From the NCBI GenBank assembly GCA_047777345.1, contig JBKEEJ010000011.1, positions 48,454-112,453 on the forward strand: DNA of 64,000 bases, read 5' to 3'. Below are positions 25,178-33,110 of the stretch, piece by piece; within the stretch, counting starts at the first letter, position 1, and each line of letters begins with the position of its first letter. Under the pieces are notes generated by a model. The model was not told the origin of the DNA. It searched no databases and saw nothing but the letters and a program-made list of their open reading frames with translations. This DNA comes from Anaerocolumna sp047777345 (GTDB lineage: Bacteria; Bacillota; Clostridia; Lachnospirales; Lachnospiraceae). The translations under genes and the position numbers were made by a program.

Positions 25178-26368
25178 ATGAACAAATTATTATTTACTTC
25201 GGAGTCAGTTACAGAGGGACATCCGGATAAGATTTGTGATCAGATTTCCGATGCAGTTTTGGATGAATTACTAAAGCAAGATCCTATGAGCAGGGTCGCC
25301 TGTGAAACCGCTATAACAACAGGTCTTGTATTGGTTATGGGTGAAATCACCACTTCCGGTTATGTGGATATTCAGAAAGTTGTAAGGGATACCATCCGTG
25401 AAATTGGTTATGACAGATCCGAATATGGATTTGATGCAAATACCTGTGGGGTTATTGTGGCATTGGATGAACAGTCGCCGGATATTGCCATGGGCGTTAA
25501 CAGGGCGCTGGAAGTCAGGGAAAAAGAAATGACGGAAGACGAACTGGAAGCCATTGGGGCAGGTGATCAGGGTATGATGTTTGGTTTTGCCACCAATGAA
25601 ACCAAAGAGTATATGCCTTATCCCATTTATTTGGCCCACCAGTTAACCAGGCGTCTGGCAAAGGTTAGAAAAGATGGAATTTTACCTTATTTGCGTCCTG
25701 ATGGTAAGTCTCAGGTTACCGTAGAGTACAATGAGGAAGGAAAGCCAATACATCTTAACGCGGTTGTTCTTTCCACCCAGCATGATCCCCAGGTTAGCCA
25801 GGAACAGATTCACAAAGATATTAAGAAGTATGTCTTTGATGAAGTTCTTCCACAAGAACTGGTTGATGAGAACACCAAATTTTTTATTAATCCTACCGGA
25901 CGATTTGTAATCGGAGGACCCAACGGTGACAGCGGTTTGACAGGAAGAAAGATTATTGTGGATACTTATGGCGGTTATGCACGCCACGGCGGCGGAGCAT
26001 TTTCCGGCAAAGACTGTACAAAAGTTGACCGTTCCGCTTCTTATGCGGCACGTTACGTAGCAAAAAATATTGTTGCCGCAGGACTTGCGGATAGATGTGA
26101 AATTCAGGTATCCTATGCAATCGGTGTGGCACAGCCTACTTCCATTATGGTAGATACTTTTAATACCGGCAAATTAAGTAATGAAGAGTTAACGGACATT
26201 ATCCGTGAGCATTTTGACCTTCGTCCTGCCGGAATTATTAAAATGCTGGATTTACGCCGCCCGATTTACAAACAGACAGCGGCTTACGGACATTTCGGCC
26301 GCGATGATCTGGATTTGCCATGGGAAAGACTGGACAAAGTAGAATTATTAAAAAAATATCTTAAATAA
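25178..26368 (+). CDS. metK: S-adenosylmethionine synthetase
   Basis: 396 residues from the ATG at 25178 (GGAG 8 nt upstream). All MetK signatures are present: GHPDKICDQISDA from residue 14, GAGDQGMMFG, and the P-loop-like GGGAFSGKDCTKVDRS. It makes SAM from methionine and ATP, releasing PPi and phosphate, and is controlled by the SAM-I riboswitch in its leader, which carries a dispersed repeat after the terminator. Confidence 0.97.
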   Translation: MNKLLFTSESVTEGHPDKICDQISDAVLDELLKQDPMSRVACETAITTGLVLVMGEITTSGYVDIQKVVRDTIREIGYDRSEYGFDANTCGVIVALDEQSPDIAMGVNRALEVREKEMTEDELEAIGAGDQGMMFGFATNETKEYMPYPIYLAHQLTRRLAKVRKDGILPYLRPDGKSQVTVEYNEEGKPIHLNAVVLSTQHDPQVSQEQIHKDIKKYVFDEVLPQELVDENTKFFINPTGRFVIGGPNGDSGLTGRKIIVDTYGGYARHGGGAFSGKDCTKVDRSASYAARYVAKNIVAAGLADRCEIQVSYAIGVAQPTSIMVDTFNTGKLSNEELTDIIREHFDLRPAGIIKMLDLRRPIYKQTAAYGHFGRDDLDLPWERLDKVELLKKYLK

Positions 26369-26395
26369 GTTAAAACAAAAACAGGGAAAAAGCTT

Positions 26396-26435
26396 AAACG
26401 TCCATGCCGGAAATTGTACCGGTATGGGCGTTTTT
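26396..26435 (+). terminator. Terminator after metK
   Basis: AAACG.CCAT.CCGG / CCGG.ATGG.CGTTT stem with T-run. Confidence 0.85.
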
Positions 26436-26598
26436 CTTAAAAGACGGGGAAAATTATGCATAGGCATAATTGTAAATTCGTAAATGTTTATGTTCATAAA
26501 ATATTTATAAAAGTCATGTATACTTTATATGTATTTCCATAATGGTTATGATATAATGAAAAGAAAGAAATGTTTATATATGTAAAGCAGGTGAAAAC

Positions 26599-28071
26599 TT
26601 GAAACTAAAAAGCAGATTGATGACAGCTTTTTTAATTATAACGGCACTTCCGATTCTTTTATTTGCCCTTTCGGTGGGAACCATTGTGAAATTTCAGGCC
26701 AATTCCATACAACAAAATTACGATGTCAGTTCCGATACCTTTAAGATTATTGCTAACCCTTTGCAAATATTAAGCCAGGTGACCAGAGGTGTTTATAATG
26801 AAATTGTTCTTACCGTCTTAAGGGAACCTGAAAAATTTGAAGATAAGGATTATATCGAATCCTTAAATAATAGATTAAAAGGAAAGTCATCTTTTATTGT
26901 AGTCCGTAAGGGGGAGGATTTTGTTTACAGCGGAGATAAAGAGAGACTTTCCGAAATTAAAAATTATTTGCCGGACTATGGTGAATATAATACGGACACA
27001 GAAGGGGGAATTTATGTTGACAGCAAATCTCCTTTCCTTTTAAAACAACAGGATTTTCTGTATTCTGACGGAACAAAGGGAAGTATATTTGTTATTACGA
27101 ATGTAAATACACTGGTACCCCAGATTAAAGCTTCCGCCATTCAGTTGGTATGTTCTCTTATTTTTGTGGTTATTTTAACTGCCGGAGTATTGATTATATG
27201 GATTTACCGAAGTATTTTAAGACCTTTGAATACCCTTCATGCGGCAACGGATGCCATGAAAGAGGGGAATCTGGATTATTCGATTGAAGGTGATCCCGAA
27301 GATGAAATAGGTCAGCTTTGCGTTGATTTTGAAGAAATGCGGATCCGGCTAAAGGAGCTAATCGAAGTAAGGCTTAAGTATGAGGAAGACACCAAAGAAT
27401 TAATCAGCAATATTTCTCATGATTTAAAGACTCCCATTACTGCCATTAAAGGTTACGCAGAAGGGTTAATGGACGGGGTTGCAGATACGCCGGAAAAGCA
27501 GGCAAAATATATTAAAACTATTTATACTAAGGCTATTGATATGTCAGCACTGGTGGACGAGCTTTCTTTCTACTCCAAGATTGACTGCAATACGATGCCC
27601 TATACCTTTACCAGTATAAATCTCCACGATTATTTTAACGATTGTATTGACGAATTAACTTTGGATTTGGAAGTCAAGAATATTGAAGTAATATATATTA
27701 ATGAAACGGACCGGTCTTTAAAAGTTTCGGCTGATGCGGAACAGTTAAAACGGGTCATCAATAATATTGTAGGTAATTCTGTCAAGTATATCGGAAATAA
27801 AAAAGGGCAGATTAAAATACAAATAGAAGATATTGGCGAATATGTAAAGGTTTCCATATCGGACAATGGCAGAGGAATTGCCCAAAAAGACTTGCCTTAT
27901 ATATTTGACCGTTTTTACCGGGCAGATACCTCAAGAAACTCCACCAAAGGCGGAAGCGGACTGGGACTTGCCATTGCCAAGAAAATCATACAGGATCATA
28001 CCGGTTCCATATGGGCGGAAAGTGAAGAAGGAAAAGGAACTACCATTCATTTTACCTTAAAAAAAGCATGA
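26599..28071 (+). CDS. Sensor histidine kinase (HAMP, HisKA, HATPase)
   Basis: 490 residues from a TTG at 26599 with AGGTG 8 nt before; no closer ATG preserves the first membrane helix. Transmembrane helix 1 about 7-30, an extracellular region of about 145 residues, helix 2 about 180-203, HAMP domain (LRPLNTLHAATDAMKEGNLD), HisKA with ISHDLKTP and phospho-acceptor His 274, then the N-box (NIVGNSVKY), G1 (SDNGRGI), F-box (IFDRFYRAD) and G2 (GGSGLGLAI). The sensed signal is unknown. It is paired with the response regulator 13 nt downstream. A TATAAT at 26552-26557 may be part of its promoter. Confidence 0.93.
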   Translation: MKLKSRLMTAFLIITALPILLFALSVGTIVKFQANSIQQNYDVSSDTFKIIANPLQILSQVTRGVYNEIVLTVLREPEKFEDKDYIESLNNRLKGKSSFIVVRKGEDFVYSGDKERLSEIKNYLPDYGEYNTDTEGGIYVDSKSPFLLKQQDFLYSDGTKGSIFVITNVNTLVPQIKASAIQLVCSLIFVVILTAGVLIIWIYRSILRPLNTLHAATDAMKEGNLDYSIEGDPEDEIGQLCVDFEEMRIRLKELIEVRLKYEEDTKELISNISHDLKTPITAIKGYAEGLMDGVADTPEKQAKYIKTIYTKAIDMSALVDELSFYSKIDCNTMPYTFTSINLHDYFNDCIDELTLDLEVKNIEVIYINETDRSLKVSADAEQLKRVINNIVGNSVKYIGNKKGQIKIQIEDIGEYVKVSISDNGRGIAQKDLPYIFDRFYRADTSRNSTKGGSGLGLAIAKKIIQDHTGSIWAESEEGKGTTIHFTLKKA

Positions 28072-28084
28072 GGAGGTTTAAAAT

Positions 28085-28774
28085 ATGAGCAGGATTTTAA
28101 TAATAGAAGATGAAATAGACATAGCGGAACTTGAAAAGGATTATCTGGAATTAAGTGATTTTGACGTTGAAATTGCAACAACCGGAGATGAGGGACAAGA
28201 AAGAGCCATCAATGAAAATTTTGATCTTATATTACTGGACTTAATGTTGCCGAACGTAGATGGTTTTGAAATATGCAAAAAAATACGCGAAGTAAAGAAT
28301 ATTCCTATTCTTATGGTTTCGGCCAAAAAGGATGATATTGATAAAATCAGGGGGTTAGGCCTGGGAGCAGATGATTATATTACCAAGCCCTTTAGTCCCA
28401 GCGAACTGGTAGCCAGGGTAAAAGCCCATTTGGCCCGTTATGAAAGGCTTATTGGTTCCGGTGCGAAAGAAAATGAAATTATTGAAATTCGTGGTATAAA
28501 AATTGATAAAACAGCCAGAAGGGTATATGTTAATGGTGAGGAGAAAAACTTTACCACAAAAGAGTTTGATTTGCTGACCTTTTTGGCAGAAAACCCCAAC
28601 AGGGTTTTTACCAAAGAGGAATTATTTCAGAAAATATGGGACATGGATTCTGTGGGAGATATTGCCACAGTTACCGTACACATTAAAAAAATCCGTGAGA
28701 AAATTGAATTTAATACGTCCAAACCTCAGTATATTGAGACCATATGGGGTGTGGGATATCGGTTTAAGGTTTGA
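28085..28774 (+). CDS. OmpR-family response regulator
   Basis: 229 residues: receiver domain with acidic pair EDE, phospho-acceptor Asp 52 (LLDLMLPNVDGFE), and Lys in ITKPFSP; then a winged-helix DNA-binding domain (KNFTTKEFDLLTFLAENPNR, VTVHIKKIREKIE, IWGVGYRF). GAGGAGG lies in front of the ATG. Cognate of the kinase just upstream; targets unknown. Confidence 0.95.
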   Translation: MSRILIIEDEIDIAELEKDYLELSDFDVEIATTGDEGQERAINENFDLILLDLMLPNVDGFEICKKIREVKNIPILMVSAKKDDIDKIRGLGLGADDYITKPFSPSELVARVKAHLARYERLIGSGAKENEIIEIRGIKIDKTARRVYVNGEEKNFTTKEFDLLTFLAENPNRVFTKEELFQKIWDMDSVGDIATVTVHIKKIREKIEFNTSKPQYIETIWGVGYRFKV

Positions 28775-28786
28775 TTAACCACTGGT

Positions 28787-28815
28787 TTGACAGGATATTG
28801 CATCAATGGTAGAAT
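28787..28815 (+). promoter_or_regulatory. Near-consensus sigma-A promoter of the TM1266-ABC operon
   Basis: TTGACA at 28787-28792, 17-nt spacer, TAGAAT at 28810-28815. Expected start about 28822. It begins just after the response-regulator gene and makes the following operon independent of it. Confidence 0.78.
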
Positions 28816-28821
28816 ATAGAA

Positions 28822-28965
28822 GTTGATTCTAAAGACAGGTATCTTAAGAAGAAACAGACAGATAGAAAAATCGTTCTGAGGCATTAGGGTTAGCCCAAGT
28901 GGGAAGACGGTGATCATATGATTTATATTCCCTCGGTGCCTTATTATGGCACTGATTTTTTATTT
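28822..28965 (+). promoter_or_regulatory. Candidate attenuator or riboswitch leader with terminator, family unknown
   Basis: The leader from the promoter carries hairpins (TTCT..AG / CT..AGAA near 28830-28855; GGG-TTAG-CCC near 28887) and ends in a terminator TCGGTGCC / GGCACTGA (28933-28940 and 28948-28955) with a T-run. TGAGGCA at 28877-28883 can pair with TGCCTTA at 28937-28943, seven base pairs that would destroy the terminator stem: a mutually exclusive antiterminator. The next gene starts 65 nt later. I tried TPP, FMN, cobalamin, glycine, ZTP, guanidine-I, SAM, THF and c-di-GMP motifs and none fits. Confidence 0.55.
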
Positions 28966-29030
28966 TGATAAAGCCGGACTTTTCAATTCCGGTAAAGGAA
29001 GGCTATTATTGAAAGTTGAGGTGAAACGTT

Positions 29031-29288
29031 GTGGAAACGAGAATAGCTTTAATTGGAATTATAGTGGAAAATATGGAGGTTGTGGATCATGTAAACCAGA
29101 TACTTCACGAATACAGCCAGTATATTGTAGGAAGAATGGGCATTCCCTATAAGGAGAAAAAAATCAGTATCATCAGTATTGTAATTGACGCAGATAACAA
29201 TGTAATCAGCTCTTTATCCGGTAAATTGGGCATGATAAATGGCATCAGCGTAAAAACCGTATATTCAAAATACGGCAATAAGGAATAA
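29031..29288 (+). CDS. TM1266-family putative regulator of the iron-only hydrogenase system
   Basis: 85 residues from a GTG with GAGGTG 7 nt upstream. The ACT-like ferredoxin fold (RIALIGIIVENMEVVDHVNQ, ISIISIVIDADNNVISSLSG, KTVYSKYG) matches the TM1266 family, named from a Thermotoga protein encoded among [FeFe] hydrogenase maturation genes; its mechanism is unknown. No hydE, hydF or hydG lies in this window. It is followed by a complete ABC importer on the same strand, so it may sense or be supplied by the transported ligand. An overlapping frame at 28946-29152 is a shadow. Confidence 0.8.
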   Translation: METRIALIGIIVENMEVVDHVNQILHEYSQYIVGRMGIPYKEKKISIISIVIDADNNVISSLSGKLGMINGISVKTVYSKYGNKE

Positions 29289-29401
29289 TTATTTTGTTTC
29301 ATGTTAAATCAGGCTTTTAAAATTAACCTAAATTAACATGAAATGATGGGGCAAACAGCCTAGGACAACATTGAACGTTTACTTTTACAGGAGGGTTTAA
29401 C

Positions 29402-30520
29402 ATGAAAAAATTATTATCGTTGGTTATTATATTATCATTGTGTATAACCATGGTAACAGGGTGTGGAAAGTCTGCCGTAAACAATAATGAAAATAAACAG
29501 AATACGGAAACCACCGCCGCTTCTGATACCAGCAGTGATTCGAATACGGCTTCAAATACGGAAGAAACAAGTAAGACACCTGAAACTGTGGATACGAAAA
29601 CCGCGGATACGTCAACGACTGATAAAAAAGATATCAAAGTTGCCGCCCTGAAAGGGCCTACGGCTATGGGCATGGTAAAGATTATGGATGATGCACAGCA
29701 AGGCAAGGCAGCCAATAATTATGAATTTACCATAGCCGGTGCCGCAGATGAAATTACAGCGGGAATTATAAGCGGTGATTATGATATGGCCGCCATTCCC
29801 TGTAATATGGCATCCGTACTGTATAATAAGTCCAGGGGAGGTCTGAAAGTCGCAGGAATAAATACCCTTGGCGTACTTTATGTAGTGGAAACCGGCAATG
29901 AAATAAACAATGTGGCGGATTTAAAAGGAAAAACCATATATTCTACCGGCAAGGGCACAACCCCTGAGTATACCTTGAATTATTTACTGTCTTCTTCCGG
30001 AATTGATCCCGCAAAGGATGTAAACATAGAATATAAATCAGAAGCAACGGAAGTGGCAGCTATACTAAGTCAGGCTGACAATGCAATAGCAGTACTGCCC
30101 CAGCCTTATGTAACCACAGTTATGATGAATAATAAGAAAGTAAGAATTGCCTTAGACATTACCAAGGAATGGAATAAGGTAAGTTCCAATAAAAGCACTA
30201 TAGTAACCGGTGTCATTGTGGTTAATTCCAAATTTTTGGAAACCAACAAAGAGGCAGTGGATACCTTTTTATCCGAATATGACTCTTCGGTACAATTTGT
30301 CAATAATAATACGGAAGAAGCAGCGGCACTTATTGAGAAATTTGATATTTTAAAAGCGGCTGCCGCACAAAAAGCCCTGCCTTACTGCAATATTACCTCC
30401 ATTCAGGGAGAAGAGATGAAAGAAAAGATAAGCGCTTATTTGCAAACTTTGTTTGATCAAAATCCGGATACGGTAGGCGGCGCAATGCCGGATGACGGCT
30501 TTTACTATATTAATCAGTAA
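29402..30520 (+). CDS. ABC importer substrate-binding lipoprotein, NitT/TauT-like
   Basis: 372 residues. Lipoprotein signal peptide with lipobox VTGC (Cys 21), a Ser/Thr/Asn/Glu-rich tether to about residue 75, then a periplasmic-binding fold: VAALKGPTAMGMVKIMDDAQ, GIISGDYDMAAIPCNMASVL, LKGKTIYSTGKGTTPEYTLN and NAIAVLPQPYVTTVM. This is the NMT1/SsuA/TauA cluster whose ligands include sulfonates, nitrate, thiamine precursors and others. The ligand cannot be read from sequence. AGGAGGG lies before the ATG. First gene of SBP-permease-ATPase, itself behind the TM1266 gene. Confidence 0.88.
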   Translation: MKKLLSLVIILSLCITMVTGCGKSAVNNNENKQNTETTAASDTSSDSNTASNTEETSKTPETVDTKTADTSTTDKKDIKVAALKGPTAMGMVKIMDDAQQGKAANNYEFTIAGAADEITAGIISGDYDMAAIPCNMASVLYNKSRGGLKVAGINTLGVLYVVETGNEINNVADLKGKTIYSTGKGTTPEYTLNYLLSSSGIDPAKDVNIEYKSEATEVAAILSQADNAIAVLPQPYVTTVMMNNKKVRIALDITKEWNKVSSNKSTIVTGVIVVNSKFLETNKEAVDTFLSEYDSSVQFVNNNTEEAAALIEKFDILKAAAAQKALPYCNITSIQGEEMKEKISAYLQTLFDQNPDTVGGAMPDDGFYYINQ

Positions 30521-30607
30521 TGGAGGATTAAATTAATCCATAACATATATGGAGAAAGACCTTATATAACTGCAATTTGGACAGAAATAAAAAAGGACAG
30601 GATAGAT

Positions 30608-31375
30608 ATGAAAAAGAAATCAGAAAAATCAGCCGGAAAGAAGAAATATAGGATAATGGCATTGATTTTCTGGCTTTTGGTATGGCAACTTATGGCCAAA
30701 CTGGTTAACAACCAGATATTTTTAGCCTCTCCTGCGTCAGTGGTAAAAGCATTTGTACAGCTTGTCATGCAGAAGCTTTTCTGGCAGTCTGTCCTGAATT
30801 CCCTGTTTAAAATCTTTATGGGACTTTTACTGGGAATTATGATTGGCATCATTTTGGCGGTTTTTTCTTATTTCAGCCGTATATTAAAAGAACTTATCCT
30901 GCCCTTTATGAGAATTATACAGGCAACTCCGGTAGCTTCCTTTATTATATTGGCTCTGTTATGGATTCGGTCCGAAAATTTATCTGTCTTATGTTCCTTT
31001 CTTATGGTGCTTCCGGTTATATATACCAATGTATTTCAGGGGCTTATCAGTACGGATACCAAAATGCTTGAAATGGCCCGGGTTTTTCAAATAAAACCGG
31101 GACGTAAAATACGTTATCTGTATATACCTGCCGTAATGCCTTATTTTGCATCGGCTTGTTCCATAGGACTTGGCCTGTGCTGGAAAGCCGGCATTGCGGC
31201 GGAAGTAATCGGACTTCCAAAAAACTCCATCGGGGAACAACTGTATGAGTCGAAAATTTATTTGCTGACGGATCAGCTTTTTGTCTGGACCATTGTGATT
31301 ATATCCATCAGTATGATATCAGAGAAAATAGTTCTTTGGGGGGTAAGATTCCTCCAAAAAAAATGGACAGGCTAG
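30608..31375 (+). CDS. ABC importer permease, SsuC/TauC-like
   Basis: 255 residues with about six membrane helices (first at about 14-32). The inner-membrane coupling motif is EVIGLPKNSIGEQLYESK, the EAA-like loop of this class, preceded by YIPAVMPYFASACSIGLGLCW. It forms the channel for the lipoprotein upstream and the ATPase 24 nt downstream. The N-terminus is strongly basic (KKKSEKSAGKKKYR), consistent with a cytoplasmic start. Confidence 0.9.
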   Translation: MKKKSEKSAGKKKYRIMALIFWLLVWQLMAKLVNNQIFLASPASVVKAFVQLVMQKLFWQSVLNSLFKIFMGLLLGIMIGIILAVFSYFSRILKELILPFMRIIQATPVASFIILALLWIRSENLSVLCSFLMVLPVIYTNVFQGLISTDTKMLEMARVFQIKPGRKIRYLYIPAVMPYFASACSIGLGLCWKAGIAAEVIGLPKNSIGEQLYESKIYLLTDQLFVWTIVIISISMISEKIVLWGVRFLQKKWTG

Positions 31376-31399
31376 ATGCGGTAAATTTGGGAGAACATT

Positions 31400-31972
31400 A
31401 TGAATATTAAATTGGAAAATATATCGAAGCATTATGAGGATACAGTGGTTTTCAACGGGTTAAATATGGAAATCCAAAAGGGAAGAATTACTTGCATTAT
31501 GGGGCCTTCCGGCTGCGGTAAAACCACTTTGCTCTCAATCCTTATGGGGCTTGTAAAGCCTGATTCAGGTAAAGTTTACGGGTTGGAAAGAAAAAGAATC
31601 GGAGCCGTTTTTCAGGAGGACCGGCTGTGCGAAGGAGTCAGTGTACTGCAAAATATAAAAATGGTATGCAGGCGTAAAGTCAGTGATGAACAGATTGCAA
31701 AGGAACTGGAAAAAGTAGGCCTTGCCGGGATGGAAAAGAAAAAAGTTTCGGAGTTAAGCGGCGGAATGAAACGAAGGGTAGCTATTGTAAGGGCTATAAT
31801 GGCAGAAACGGATCTGCTTATAATGGATGAACCTTTTAAAGGTCTGGATGAAACACTGAAATTTAAGGTTATAGAATATGTAAAAGAAAAAACCGCCGGA
31901 AAAACCCTGATTATTGTTACTCATGACAGAATTGAAGCGGAAGCACTTATGGCAGATATTATACATTTATAG
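31400..31972 (+). CDS. ABC importer ATP-binding protein, SsuB/TauB-like
   Basis: 190 residues. Walker A GPSGCGKTT, Q-loop GAVFQEDRLCEGV, signature LSGGMKRRVAIVRAI, Walker B LLIMDEPFKGLD, H-loop VTHDRIEAEAL. It ends soon after the H-loop and so lacks the 50-60 C-terminal residues of SsuB; all catalytic parts are present. Energises the importer of the two genes above. Confidence 0.9.
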   Translation: MNIKLENISKHYEDTVVFNGLNMEIQKGRITCIMGPSGCGKTTLLSILMGLVKPDSGKVYGLERKRIGAVFQEDRLCEGVSVLQNIKMVCRRKVSDEQIAKELEKVGLAGMEKKKVSELSGGMKRRVAIVRAIMAETDLLIMDEPFKGLDETLKFKVIEYVKEKTAGKTLIIVTHDRIEAEALMADIIHL

Positions 31973-32004
31973 TATGGCAGGCAGGATACTTTGCTTAATG
32001 AGGC

Positions 32005-32033
32005 TTTACGTCTTTAATTTGTGGTGGTATAAT
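32005..32033 (+). promoter_or_regulatory. Putative promoter of the cytidylate-kinase-like gene
   Basis: TTTACG at 32005-32010, 17-nt spacer, TATAAT at 32028-32033, 80 nt before the start codon. Confidence 0.6.
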
Positions 32034-32113
32034 GTTTAACATTATAAATTAAATATTTTTAAAATGCCTTAGCAGTAAAGAAACAGGGTATTTTATAATT
32101 CAGGAGGATCCTT

Positions 32114-32932
32114 ATGCATATTACTATTACAGGAAATCTTGGAAGTGGTAAATCCACCATATGCAAAATCTTGGAAGATAAGTATGGCTTTGAAATATAT
32201 TCTACCGGGAAGGTACAGCGTCAGCTTGCAAGAGAAATGAATATGACTACACTGGAAATGAATCAGCTAATGTGTAGCGATCCCAAATACGATACCATGA
32301 TTGACGATACGACAGCCAGAATATCCAGGGAAAACAGGGACAAGAATATTATATTTGACTCCCGTTTGGCCTGGCATTTTGTAGAACAGTCTTTTAAAGT
32401 ATTCTTATCCGTTAGCCTGGATGTGGCCGCAGAACGGGTTATGAATGACAACAGAGGCAAGGAAGAAAGATACAGTTCTCTTAACGAGGCAAAAGAAATG
32501 CTTGCAAAAAGAGCGGCTACGGAAGATAAGCGTTATCGGGATATGTATCAGCTTAATTATTTTGATTTTTCAAATTATAACCTGGTCATAGACAGTACTT
32601 ATAACACACCGGAAACAATTGCTTCCATTATATTGGAAGAAGCAAAAAATTTTGAGGAAGCCATGAAGAAAAAAGATGATTTCCCTCCGGGAAACCAGGG
32701 TATTAACCGGATTTTACTGTCTCCAAAAAGACTGTATAAAAAACCAATAAGCAAGGAAGAAGCCCTTGCTTTGTCCCCAATTACGGAAAAGTACAAAAAA
32801 ATGAATAATTTTATTGACACTGTTATACCTGTAAGCAAAACCGGGGACGAATATACAGTGTTAAAAGAGGAAGATAAGGTAAAGGCGGCCTTGTTAGCGG
32901 ACGTTCCGTTTCTTCAGGTAAAAATTTCCTGA
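32114..32932 (+). CDS. Cytidylate-kinase-like P-loop protein with extra C-terminal domain
   Basis: 272 residues. Residues 1-170 are a nucleotide-kinase fold: P-loop GNLGSGKST at 7-15, YSTGKVQRQLAREM, DSRLAWHFV, and Arg-rich lid (AERVMNDNRGKEERYSS). This resembles the Cytidylate_kin2 family more than CMP kinase Cmk. Residues about 175-272 form a separate domain: NRILLSPKRLYKKPISKEEA, then VIPVSKTGDEYTVLKEEDKV and a closing LQVKIS, which I do not recognise. GGAGG 6 nt upstream supports the start. Substrate unknown. Confidence 0.75.
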   Translation: MHITITGNLGSGKSTICKILEDKYGFEIYSTGKVQRQLAREMNMTTLEMNQLMCSDPKYDTMIDDTTARISRENRDKNIIFDSRLAWHFVEQSFKVFLSVSLDVAAERVMNDNRGKEERYSSLNEAKEMLAKRAATEDKRYRDMYQLNYFDFSNYNLVIDSTYNTPETIASIILEEAKNFEEAMKKKDDFPPGNQGINRILLSPKRLYKKPISKEEALALSPITEKYKKMNNFIDTVIPVSKTGDEYTVLKEEDKVKAALLADVPFLQVKIS

Positions 32933-33047
32933 TGCTAAAATTTAAAATGGATGTGTTTTGCTGATTTGGTAACCCATTCTTTTGAAATCCATGCATTAAT
33001 CACCTAACATACAAACCGTAAATCTGACAGACAATACAGATATAAGG

Positions 33048-33083
33048 AAAGAGTAATGACATTAAAGTTGTTACTCTTTTTTT
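33048..33083 (+). terminator. Terminator after the kinase-like gene
   Basis: AAAGAGTAA / TTACTCTTT 9-bp stem and a long T-run. Confidence 0.88.
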
Positions 33084-33110
33084 CGTTTCATTTTATGGAG
33101 GGAGGATTAC

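Noticed and set aside
28880..28930. Cobalamin riboswitch (GGGAAGACGGTGA resembles a B12-box part)
   Set aside because: The CCCGCCACTG core and supporting helices are missing.
28946..29152. Coding frame of 68 residues
   Set aside because: It overlaps the leader terminator and the TM1266 gene in another frame, has no ribosome site and no family resemblance.
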